64,000 nt of DNA. Origin: Cynocephalus volans. Lineage: Eukaryota > Chordata > Mammalia > Dermoptera > Cynocephalidae. The translations under genes and the position numbers were made by a program. The first letter of the stretch is position 1; every line of letters begins with the position of its first letter. The notes beneath the pieces were generated by a model that was not told where the DNA came from, ran no database searches, and saw only the letters and a list, made by a program, of their open reading frames with translations. The DNA is taken from NCBI RefSeq assembly GCF_027409185.1, contig NC_084462.1, forward strand, positions 185,818,071 to 185,882,070, given 5' to 3'. Shown piece after piece: positions 23,126 to 32,815 of this stretch.

Positions 23126-24679
23126 TCAGTCCTCCTCAGCGAGGCCCACCATAGGTGGTGTCCACGGTTCAGGGGTCTGTGTGGCAGTTGGTCCCTCACC
23201 CCTTCGGACAAGGGGGCAATCAGATCCCCAATGTCCCTTCTTTTTGCATTTTGGACAAGAAGTGGTGGGTGGCCTGGGGGTGGGGCAAGCCTTTGCCCAA
23301 TGCCCTTCCTTTCCACATTTAAAGCAGGCTCCAGGTGGAGGCTTAGAAGTGGAGGCTGTGGGAGGGCACCCAGGGGGATTGATAAGACGGGCCAACATCT
23401 GGAAGTTGGTGTGGTCGGTCTTTTGTTTTCAACGTTCTTTTTCCTCCTCCCGGTTATGAAAAACCTTGAAGGCCACTGACAGGATTTTTGTCTGAGGGGT
23501 TGCAGGTCCCTGCTCTAATTTTTTAAGTTTAGTTTTAATGTCGGTGTAGGATTGGGCCAGGAAATAGGTCATAAGGACATGCCGGCCGTCTTCTGAGTTG
23601 GGGTCTAAGTTAGTGTATTGTTGAAAGGCCTGAGTTAATCTATTGAGGAACTCGGAGGGAGTTTCCTCCTATTTTTGGACAATTTCTTGAATTTTTTGGA
23701 AATTGACGACCTTGTGAGCCGATTTTTTGAGGCCAATTATTAACCAAGAGGCAAAACGGTCTCGAGCCTGGATTCCCTGGGCTGTGTTATAATCCCAGTT
23801 AGGTTCCTGTTCTGGGACTGCTTGGGGGATTGGCGGGTGATTCGGATTGGTGCGATGGGTGTCAGTGGCATGGGTTTGGGCTGTATCCCAGACCCTGCAG
23901 TGTTCCTCGGGGAGGAGGATATTGACTAGGAGCATGAAGATGTCATGATGTGTGAGGCTGTAGGCCTGCAGGATCCATTGGAATTCTTTAATGTAGGTGG
24001 TAGGGTCGGTAGAGAAAGAGCCTAGTCTTTTTTCTGATTCTGTAAGGTCAGCTAGGGAAAAGGGAACATGGACCCTAACTACTCCTTCAGCCCCAGCTAC
24101 CTCACGTAGTGGGGCGATTGTTAAAGGTGCGGGGGGAGGTCCTCGGGAACGGGTGAAAGGGGGGCTTAGTGGGTCAGGAGTAGGGGAGGGTAAAGATGGA
24201 GGAGGGGATGGTGCAGGAGGTGCAGAAGGTGACGCGGATGACAGGGGAGGAGGAGCGGGCACCGGAGGCACTGGGGGAGGAGGAGGTCAGTAGGGTGGGG
24301 GTTCATCAGCAGGGTCGAAGGTGGAAGAATCGAGGGGTGACTATGAAGATGGTTTACAGGCCAAAAGGACTTGAGAGGGAGCACAGGAGGAGAAGAGGGC
24401 AGGGTTCTGAGCCAAGAGGTGCAAAGCCTCGATGTAGGGGATCTCCTTCCAGGTTTTTAGGTGCTGGCAGTAGTTAAAGAGGTCTCGTAGAATGTTAGGA
24501 TCTAGTGTGCCCTCAGGGGGCCATGTGTTTTGATTATCTAAAGGATAATAATGCCAATCTTGTGTACAGAATTTGGTGAGGTGTTTGGGCTCAATATCCG
24601 GTCTGAGGGAAAGGTTGGTGAGGTTTTTCAGAAGGCACTGAAGTGGAGAGTCCCCTAGGGAGGAGGAGGAAGCCCCCAT
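23126..24679 (-). pseudogene. ERV-Phe gag remnant
   Basis: Gag reads in one frame from ATG at 24679 to TGA at 23126, interrupted by three stops (near 24341, 23669 and 23430). The N-terminus MGASSSS fits an N-myristoylated matrix. Proline-rich sequence follows (about 24150-24270), then capsid with the major homology region (TPSEFLNRLTQAF, about 23620-23660). The nucleocapsid has two CCHC knuckles, CFKCGKEGHWAKAC (about 23320) and CPKCKKKGHWGSDC (about 23240). Two knuckles with a tRNA-Phe primer site suggest a HERV-H/F-type relative. Confidence 0.87.
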
Positions 24680-25417
24680 TCTGGTCTCTTAATGGGAATT
24701 TAGACAGAAATCGGACAGAGATTTAGTGATAGGACAGATCCTTCGGCCGGTTGGGAAAGGCGGGATCATAGAGGGCATTCCCCAGTCAGTCACGTCAGTC
24801 CCAGCAGGTTCAGGTACGAACCAGGAGGAGAGAAGGGAGGTGTGGGTCGTCACTCAGACCTCCACTTCTCTAGGGCAAAAGCCTGGTGCCTGAAGAAACT
24901 GAGCGCCAGGATTTTCTGGTCGGGTCCCGGACCCAGGAAGTGGAGAGAAGAGAGTGGTGGACAGGAGGGTGAAGGAGAGAACAGAATGGGGCTTTTAACC
25001 TCCAAAAATGAAAATAAAAGTTTGCCGGGGCTTTGGAACCTGTTATAGTTTGGGAATTTATGGTGGTCGTGAAGACCGTGGTGGGGTGGCTATGGGCGTT
25101 AGGGGCTACCGGACGATCTAGACTCCCTGTGGTAGCCTGAAAAAGGGCTGGTGCCCTTTAGGAAAGGGGGCTTACCTAATGATGAGCCAGTGGTGAGTGG
25201 AAGGAGCCAGCGCCAAAAAGAATGGACGAGGGTGGACCGTCAATGGTGAGCGATGGAAGGGAGGCTGGTCCTGGCTGGACGGAGTTCCTGAGGGGCGACT
25301 TGTAAAGTGCTGCTGCTGCAATTTGAAAAGTGTTACAGCTCGAGGGAGCCCTGAGGGGCGACTTGGAAGATGTTGCCACTGCGATCTGAAAAGTGTTGCC
25401 GCTCAAGAGAAGCTCCA
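24680..25417 (-). other. ERV-Phe 5' leader
   Basis: Untranslated leader between primer-binding site and gag ATG, GC-rich, with an internal near-repeat at about 25290-25400 (GGGGCGACTTG...AAGTGTTGC twice). A splice donor and packaging signal are expected here but I cannot place them with confidence. Confidence 0.6.
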
Positions 25418-25435
25418 TCCCGGGTTTAGGCACCA
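25418..25435 (-). other. Primer-binding site, tRNA-Phe type
   Basis: Minus-strand TGGTGCCTAAACCCGGGA, two bases after the LTR. It matches the complement of the 3' end of tRNA-Phe with one mismatch (T for G at position 8). This fixes the element as a class I ERV primed by tRNA-Phe. Confidence 0.85.
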
Positions 25436-25437
25436 AG

Positions 25438-25723
25438 TGAAAGGACGAGTCGACACCAGTTGACAATCCACCAGAGAGAGCTCATTTATTAGGCGGCACA
25501 CACACACACATATATATAGGGCTTTTAGGGAAGGCTGCTTGGCTTAAAATACAATCCCTACTTAGCATACCGCATGGGGTTTGGGGTGAGCTCATTGGTG
25601 TGCGATTTGCGCAGGCGGGAAGGAGAGTACGGAAGAGAAGGGCAACCAGCGCCATGATGTGGTGTGGCCAAGAAGGACTTATGTGATCAGGGTGTGATCC
25701 CTTGGGGCATTTGGGTTCTTACA
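25438..25723 (-). repeat. 5' LTR of ERV-Phe
   Basis: On the minus strand begins TGTAAGAACCC and ends CCTTTCA. A TATATATA box lies near 25511-25518 and AATAAA at 25485-25490, followed by the primer-binding site. At 286 bp it is short for the class. No matching 3' LTR is found left of 19470. The right edge abuts integrase sequence of another ERV on the plus strand. Confidence 0.8.
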
Positions 25724-26065
25724 CTATTTACATTAATCATTCTAAATTTTTCCAAAAATGATCTAATGACACCGTTTCAAAAGCACTGGTCTAATCAAGA
25801 CATAAAGCCCGAGGTACACGTTAGGTGGAAAGACCCCATTTCTGGACACTGGAGAGGACCTGACCCACTCCTAACTATGGGAATGGGATTTGGGTGTGTA
25901 TTCCCCTTTGACGAACCCTGCCCCATATGGATACCGGCCAAAACCCTTAAATTTGTACCTCAAAATCTTGAACCAATAACCCAGCCCAGGGACAACAACA
26001 ACGCTGAGGGAAGTTCTTCTCTTTTAGGAGACTTATGCGACAACCCGGGTGAACCTGCCTCTTAA
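25724..26065 (+). pseudogene. D-type betaretrovirus-like integrase C-terminus
   Basis: An open stretch encoding the C-terminal DNA-binding domain of a betaretroviral-type integrase (VRWKDPISGHWRGPDPLL and a following CVFPFD stretch, about 25815-25920). The catalytic core is missing because the ERV-Phe LTR edge lies at 25723. It continues past the normal integrase end to a stop at about 26065. Methionines upstream of 25724 in the same frame belong to the antisense LTR and are not a real start. Confidence 0.8.
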
Positions 26066-26127
26066 TCCTCGTGGGAGAGTTTCGTTCCAATCCTGATTGT
26101 CTTTGTCCTTAACAACATCAACAGCAG

Positions 26128-27111
26128 CATGATACATCACCTGGTCATCCTATGGACCATCTGGCTCTCGGCACATGGGGTACCAATCACCTACCAGTGC
26201 AACAAACGTGGACAAAAGATTGTTGGTTATGTTATGATGTTCATCCCCCATATTTTGAGGCTGTGGCATCAAGTAACGTAACCATCCTCACCACTAACAG
26301 CACCCAGTGTGCCATTAATTACAACAGAACCGATCCTGGTTTAACCATACAACATATGTTGGGAAAAGGATTATGTGTTGTTTTAAAGAACCCCTCCGTT
26401 TATTCCAATACCATTATCCTCAACAGCACCTGAGAGAAACCCAGCCTTGGGTGATGTTTATGCACCAAATCAGGGCTTACTGCTTGTGTGTTTACTCAAT
26501 CCTTATCTCATGAAACTTGTGTATCAGTGGATAATGTTCCCCGATTATTATGGCATAAAGGGGAAGAAATGTTTCAATATTGGACAAGTACCTTTCCTCA
26601 CCACAGTAAAAGGGCACTAGGGGCTGCTGTTGCCATTAGTATTTTATTGGGGATTGTGGGCACTGGTGGGGGGGCTGCTGGAATAGGATATAGTTACACC
26701 CACTCACAAGCTTTAAGGGAGGCTATAGACATAGATCTAGATAGGCTTGAAACATCAATTACCCATTTGCAAAAATCATTAACTTCTCTTTCCAAAGTTG
26801 TATTACAAAATAGAAGGGGATTAGACCTCCTGTGTTTACAACAGGGAAGCTTATGTGCAGCTCTCAGGGAAGAATGTTGCTTCTATGCTGATCATTCTGG
26901 AATAGTAAAAGAATCTATGACAAAGGTTAGAGAGGGCTTGGAAAGACATAAAAGAGAAAGAGAGGCCAATGAGAGCTGGTTTCAGTCTTTGTTTAACAGT
27001 TTTCCCTGGCTTACCACCTTGATATCTGCCTTAGCGGGCCCCCTCTTAATCCTTCTCTTAGTGCTAATGTTTGATCCTTTAATTTTTACTAAAATCATGG
27101 CTCTCATTTGA
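26128..27111 (+). pseudogene. D-type ERV envelope, SU truncated, TM largely open
   Basis: A signal-like start at 26128 (MIHHLVILWTIWLS) shifts frame within about 150 bases. The surface part keeps a CWLC (CxxC) site at about 26225 but has only about 155 codons before the cleavage region, far below the usual size, so internal sequence is lost. The transmembrane part is open (26488-27111): SKR cleavage-like site, glycine/alanine-rich fusion peptide, heptads, LQNRRGLDLL, CAALREECC (CX6CC), and an anchor (LLILLLVLM). Betaretroviral pol with gamma-type env is the known D-type arrangement. It is not a functional entry protein because SU is broken. Confidence 0.85.
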
Positions 27112-27180
27112 CGAAATCTAGGATCCATAACTATGCTCACCCAAGTGGTAGAAAATGTGGCCCAAGAAAATTCCCCCCAG
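27112..27180 (+). other. D-type ERV post-env region, left of SINE
   Basis: Short non-coding stretch after the env stop; it ends in the left target-site duplication (GAAAATTCCCCCCAG, 27166-27180) of the SINE. Confidence 0.7.
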
Positions 27181-27330
27181 GGCCGAGACCGTGGCGCACT
27201 CGGTAGAGTGCTGCGCTGGGAGCGTGGCGACGCTCCCGCCGCGGGTTCGGATCCTATATAGGAATGACCGGTGCACTCACTGGCTGAGTGCCGGTCACGA
27301 AAAAACGACCAAAAAAAAAAAAAAAAAAAA
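27181..27330 (+). mobile_element. tRNA-derived SINE (bat Rhin-1-like)
   Basis: About 130 bp plus poly(A). An A-box-like GTGGCGCACTCGG is near 27191 and a B-box GGGTTCGGATCC near 27242, i.e. an RNA polymerase III promoter descended from a tRNA gene. The tail is an A run at 27311-27330. Flanking 14-15-bp duplications (27166-27180 and 27332-27346) differ at about two bases. It inserted into the D-type ERV between env and the polypurine tract. The sequence style is what I associate with horseshoe-bat/fruit-bat SINEs; a library search would settle this. Confidence 0.85.
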
Positions 27331-27550
27331 TGAAAATTCTCCCCAAACCCTTGGGTCAATATGGTGCTCCAAAAAATCCACAGCAATCTTTAAGGGGCTC
27401 CGCTGGCTCTCCACAGTGGCTGGCTAGCCAATGATGGGTAAGATCCCCAGAGGGGGACACCCTAAGACAGGCACAGTCACAAAAAAGGCAACAAGGTTGC
27501 GAGGTTAGCCTCCTTCAACTGCCCATTACAGGGTGGTTCTTCTTTTCATG

Positions 27551-27567
27551 GAGAAAAAAGGGGGAGA
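27551..27567 (+). other. Polypurine tract of D-type ERV
   Basis: GAGAAAAAAGGGGGAGA immediately before the LTR start at 27568. This is the plus-strand primer site expected directly 5' of a 3' LTR. Confidence 0.8.
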
Positions 27568-27956
27568 TGTTGCGCTCATTTTTAGGAGCGAACATTATCT
27601 GTGAGCCACGTGGTGACTATGGGTGGAGGATGAAGGTGGTGCCCGCGGGAAGTAGGGGAGGCGTAACCCAAGATAGCTCCAAAAGGTTTTTATTGGTCCT
27701 CCAGTATTTCCACACTCGTGAACCCTGCGTGATCGTTGTGCTCAGAATGTTAGTACAAAATGCATGCCCGTGTGATCCTTTAATTGATTGGTTAGTTCAT
27801 GGATAGCCCCTACTTGCTTCCTTATATCAATTGCAGTGTAACGGCAATAAAGTGGAACTGCCCTGCCAGAACCCCTGCCGCGTCTGAGTGTCTCTTTCAT
27901 GGGGCTGGATTGGGGGCAGCAGGCTCACTTTTCCCCGAGATCCGTCGGTCCCAACA
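27568..27956 (+). repeat. 3' LTR of D-type ERV
   Basis: Starts TGTTGCGCTC after the polypurine tract. AATAAA is at 27846-27851, in a position consistent with R. I place the end at CCCAACA (27956), but related GC-rich sequence continues to about 28025, so the LTR may be longer. No 5' partner exists in the window. Confidence 0.7.
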
Positions 27957-28028
27957 CCCTGGGGATGATTCTGTTGGCTCCTTCTCCTTCTAGGTCTGCG
28001 CGAGGACCTCCGGCGCACCGCTGCAGAT

Positions 28029-28860
28029 CCCACCGCTGATGTATACCCAGAAGAGTGTAAATCATCTGTGGAAGGAACTCCCGCACCCCATGTTTATGGA
28101 GGCTATATTTATAATAGCCAAGATTTGGAACCAGCATAAACGTTTGTTGACAGACGATTGGATAATGAAAATGTGGTGCATATACACAGTAAAATACTAC
28201 TCAGCCATAAAGGAAAACAAAGTTTTGTCATTCACAACACTGATGAGCTTGGAGAATTTCATCAAAAATGAAGTAAGTCAGGCACAGAAAGAGAAATTCC
28301 ACAGATTGTCACTCAGAGAGGTGGGGGGGAGGAAGGAAGGAAGGAAGGAAAGAGGGAAGAAGGGAAGGAAGGAAGGAAGGAAGGAAGGAAGGAGGGAAGG
28401 AGGGTAGAAAGGAAGGAAGGAAGGAAGGAAGGAAGGAAGGAAGGAAGGAAGGAAGGAAGGAAGGAAGGAAGGAAGGAAAGAGAAACAATAATAATAATGT
28501 TAAATTTCAGATGGAGAGAACTGACCTGTGGTTACGAGAGGCAGGAAGGGGATGGGGTTTAGTGAGTGGTTGGTTCGTGGACACATGCCACCCAGATAGA
28601 AAAAAGTATGTCCTGTGGGTGCACAGCGGAGCCAGGCCTCTGTAATTAACATTCATTTGCTGCATGTCATCTACTGGCTGGAAGACAGGAGATAGAACGT
28701 CATCATCACAAACAAGTCATTCAGTTTTGTAACGATAAATGTGCTAATTACTCTGATGTGATCAACAGACATTGTGCACATGTATTGCTATTCAACTGTG
28801 TACCCCACAAATATGTAAATTCTAAATGTCTTAAATGAATGAATGAATGAATTGGACATA
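28029..28860 (+). mobile_element. LINE-1 3' end split by a GGAA tract
   Basis: Late L1 ORF2 sequence (28029-28310), then a GGAA microsatellite, then an L1M-type 3' UTR (28500-28830) ending in TGAA repeats. It directly follows the D-type LTR. Confidence 0.8.
28321..28480 (+). repeat. (GGAA)n microsatellite
   Basis: About 160 bases of GGAA/GGAAG units with a few interruptions. Long GGAA arrays can bind ETS-family factors; here that is only a possibility. Confidence 0.92.
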
Positions 28861-30134
28861 TTGAAAGAAACATATGATCATGAGGACACCATGATCTATG
28901 AACACCATTTTGAGATTTGAACTCTACGGTGACGGTGACTGGGAGCTGCTGCTCATGGTCTCATGCAGGTTACAGCCTGACCAGCGGGGAAGGGGAATGT
29001 TAAATAAAATTTGTGGGAGGCCAGTGATTTATACTAGGCTTCTATGCCAGGTCGCACAGACCTAACAAATATGAAGTTTTACTGCCATAGCAGAGCTTCA
29101 GTTAATTGGAGGAGGCTCTGTAACCAATTAATTAATTACACTGTAAGCAATTATGTTGTTTCTACAGTGCAGTTTATTTTCTACAAATGCTTTAAGAGAA
29201 TGTGATTGGTGTGGTTTTCTGAACCTGCTGTAGTCTGGAGGGCTGCCTGGTTCATGATTTTTGTTTTGATCACTTTCTTTCTTTTCCTTTGCTCTGTTTT
29301 GTTTTTGTTTGACCAAAGAAACTCAGTTGAAATTTAAAACTTGTCTGTTTCACAAATCTGAGAAATGTATCTACCTGCTCCAAATATAACTGCATGACAG
29401 CTTGACTAGAACAAATTACCCTCCACAGCATCCTTTCATGCACACGACTCTACAGCAACTCCAGGTGCAGGAATGTAAGTGGGGTGTCCCTGAGCTCCCA
29501 TGTGAAGCCCACCTCACTGAAGGGCGTCCTGAGAGCAGAGACCAAAGCGGATGAGTCCACATGCCGTAGGAGGGCTCTTTGTTATGATTACTGTCATCGT
29601 TGTCGTGTTGACTGGTGATTACTCACAGACATCCTGTGGGGTGTTGGCCCATCCAAGTGCTGTGCAGCTGCTCTCCCCTCACCCTGGGAGGATGCGGAGG
29701 CGGAGGGTTGAGGCTTGTAAGGGACTCAGAGAAAACGTGCTGCTGTGCGGAAGAGAGAAATTGGGAGGAAGTGCAGGATGCCCGGGGGCTCCTCTGCCTC
29801 CTGTTGCTTGTCCATGGGGCTGCCCCTGTGACTCCCTGGTGTCACTCCCTGTACCTCGGTCATGGAGGGAAATTGGAGCCAATGAAGCCAGAGGCACGAA
29901 GTCCCTGAGTGTGGAGTGAGTTCTGATGCAGTGAGGATGCAGTGAGCATCCCCACGCTCCACCACGTGACACTCCACAATTCAACACCTACGATCTTATT
30001 TGCCCGTGTCCTGACAGGGCCTTGGGGACAGGTATCACAAGGTGATTTATTCTCTCAGTTCACTAATGGGCCATGAAACCTAAATCTCAATGTTCAGTTT
30101 GTATGCACCCTAGTCCATCGCAGTCGTAATAGGT
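28861..30134. other. Intergenic, no gene seen
   Basis: No V exon, LTR or L1 signature recognised. Open frames around 29551-29990 on both strands overlap and lack domains; I regard them as chance in GC-richer sequence. Confidence 0.5.
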
Positions 30135-30633
30135 TGTTCTCAGGAGAGAGCTCAGAGAATCTCCAAACCCATGGTTCAGAATGGGCCACAGACCCCTCAC
30201 ATGCCATGCTGGGCCACAGACCCCTCACATGTCTGGCTGGGTCACCACCCCTCACATATGGTTCCACGAGCTAGATATTTGGGAAAGATCCCGGGAGCCA
30301 TTGGAAGATGACATGAGCTAAGTCCTCAGCCTCCTCAGCAGCAGCAGTGGCAGCAGTGGTGGTGGCCTCCTGGAGCATCCCAAGGGCACTGGCAGCAACA
30401 GCCGTGCTGTGGCCCACCTGGGGCGTCCTGGTGGCAAGGGTCACTGAGCATCAGATCCACACATCCTTTATATTTAAGTCCAACAACCACGAATGCCTGG
30501 GTGTCAGTTAGACAACCCCACAAGCAGACAATATCCAAGGAACACCTGGGCACACGTCGCAGTTACATATTCACGTCAAACACTCAGCAAGATTCCCGAG
30601 GGAGCCTGACCATTTGTCTTCACTTTCCCTACA
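30135..30633 (-). repeat. LTR of minus-strand relative ERV2
   Basis: Minus-strand sequence starts TGTAGGGAAAG and follows the ERV1 LTR pattern (GTCAGG..CCC...CTTGCTGAG...CAGGTGTTCC) with a TATAAAG near 30468. It contains an extra GCC/CTG-rich block (about 30330-30400) shared with the LTR at 61299-61829. It would be the 3' LTR of an element whose internal sequence lies to its right. Confidence 0.7.
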
Positions 30634-32640
30634 ATCCACACCTTCAGGGTTCCACGCCATACAATTGACACATTTGGAATCTTCTGTGATGTTCCCTTAC
30701 CGAGCATAACTGACCCTTGCATTCACATAACCTCAGTACCTACTGTATGTTCTATACACCATGAGGTCTGTCACCACAGATCTACATTCCATTCCTGCCA
30801 TCCCAAAAGTCATTAGCTTGTCCTAGCACCATCTCAGAAGCCCAAAGTCTCATCTGAGGCTAAAGGTAAAACTCCTTCTATTTGTGAACCTGTCAAAATC
30901 AAAAACAAATTTATCTACTTCAACGTACAGTGGGACAGACACTGGGTACACATTCCCATTCCAAAAGTGAGGAATAGACAAGAAGAAAGAAAAACCAGGC
31001 TCCGAACAAATTCAAAACCCAACAGGGCAAACATAAAGCGCAGTGGAGCATCTGGGCCCCCAAAGCACAGGGCAGCCTCACTCCTACAACTCTGCTAGGT
31101 GAAGCCCATTGAGCCGCACTGGTACCTGCAGCTCTTCCATGCCAGTGCTGACTTTGCCAGCAACCCCACAGTTCTGGGCTCCTGGCGGCACTCCTGCCAT
31201 CCTGGCTGCACTAGGCACTTCCCCAGTAGATGACCTCTGCTGCGGCTCTGCCCCTGCAGCTGGTCTCTGCCTGGGTCCCCAGGCTTTTCCATATGTCCTC
31301 TGGACCCTGGGTGGAGGCAGCCACATCTCCACTGCACTCATTTTCTACTGGCCTGCAGACTCAACATGACGCAGATGCCACCATGGTTTTCAGCTTTATG
31401 CTCCCCAGAGCTGCTGAGGCAGAGTTGCTGTAGCCAGAGCAGCAAGAATGCAGGGTGCAGTTGGATGAGGGCAGCGATGCCCAGGTCTGTCCACCAGAAA
31501 AATCTCCATTCTCCTCGGCCTCTGGGTCTGTGATGGGTGGGGCGCTCTTCCAAACTTCTGAAATGCCTTCAGGGCCTTTCTCCCATTGTCTTGGATATTA
31601 GCATCCAGCTGCCCCATCCTGGGCTCCTGAGTTACTTGAATCAGCTTGGCATTTGCCCGCAGTTCACTCACAGTCTCAGGCAGTTCTCCAACATTCGCTC
31701 ACACAGTTCCAACAGCTGCATTCACACAGCCCCTCAAGGAGTGGTTGTCCTGCCCTTGCTCATGTCTGCAGCTGTCCTGTAACCATTTCCACATCATAAT
31801 GGAGGCTAACTTGTCCGCCATTTCACCAGGTGAAAACATACGTGAATTTCTGCAAGGGCAGCCATCCTCAGGTAACCTGCCTATCTGTATGTGGCACTTT
31901 TTTCTCGGGTTACTAGGGCACCTGTCAGGCCATCGGGCTTCTGTGGCACCCTGTGAATCTTCTCAGGTTTACATGGCACCCAGCAAGCTTTCCCAGGTAT
32001 ATCCTGCACCCAGTGAGCCATCTGCATGTCAGACAACTGTGACATGTGGTTACTATGTCTTCTCCAGAGCACATCACACCATCCACCCCTGGGTCCCATA
32101 GCTGCAGCAGCCAGGGGCTCTGCCTGTTTCTGCCACTTTACTCTTTCCCAAGCCAACCAATTCGACCTGGGTGTATGGGACATAGGTCGTGAATTGAGTC
32201 ACCTGTGCGTTGCCTGCCAGTCTGCTTGGTCCCATAGGCTGCTCGTCTTCCACTTTCTGATGAGCAAAAGGTCACTCCAGGAGATGCACAGTCTCCCCCA
32301 ACTCGCCATCAGGTTGGTCATACCCAGTGTTGGAAGCCGGAGTGACCTGTTGCTGTACTTCAGCCTCCAGGGCAAGTAGCTGTGTTCCCAAGTCTGCTTT
32401 CTGTTGCAAATCTTCAGGCCATGTCGCTTCATGGGGTTTCCGGTCCATTTTGGCTCACAGTACAGTGAGCAACAGCCAGACCTGGTCAGCAGGAAAGCAG
32501 CCACTGGGGGCCACATGCTCAAGTGCAGCCACATTTCTTGCCACTCCCAAGGGGCTTTCTGCTTCTTTACTTGCTTGGCATCCTACCCATGACACCAGTT
32601 ACTGGCCTCTTTTACCTGCTTGGAATCCGACCGACAACTC
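30634..32640 (-). pseudogene. ERV2 internal region, decayed
   Basis: The right part (about 32180-32620) aligns in reverse with ERV1 440-1000, including the MWL...FLLT leader peptide pattern and the GTGACTCAATTCA segment. The left part (30640-31340) looks like a different old interspersed repeat that I cannot name. Open frames of 60-150 codons have no domain. No pol is recognisable here, so most of the provirus is deleted. Confidence 0.6.
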
Positions 32641-32815
32641 TAACTGTCAGGCTAGGCCTCAGAGAACCTTCAAACCCATTGTACAGACTGGGTCACAGAC
32701 CTGTCATATAAAGACTGGGTCACATAACCCTCATGTGCCAGGCTGGGTCACCAGCCCCACCCAGAGTTCACATGCAGTTCTGTTAATGGGGATGCCCTTC
32801 CATGACATCCCTCCT
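32641..32815 (-). repeat. Truncated 5' LTR (R/U5) of ERV2
   Basis: Minus strand ends CTGACAGTTAGA, preceded by repeated TGACCCAG...TGTGAGGG motifs like those ending the LTRs at 30135 and 61299. U3 is absent; to the right the sequence becomes pol-like from another element. Confidence 0.55.

Noticed and set aside
23983-24477. Plus-strand glycine/arginine-rich frames
   Set aside because: They are antisense shadows of the proline-rich part of the ERV-Phe gag.
25664-25723. N-terminal extension of the D-type integrase frame starting at 25664
   Set aside because: The sequence belongs to the antisense ERV-Phe LTR (TG...CA ends, AATAAA, primer site); the frame runs through by chance.
27181-27260. 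Functional tRNA gene
   Set aside because: A and B boxes are present, but the cloverleaf is not maintained and a SINE body, A tail and target-site duplications follow.
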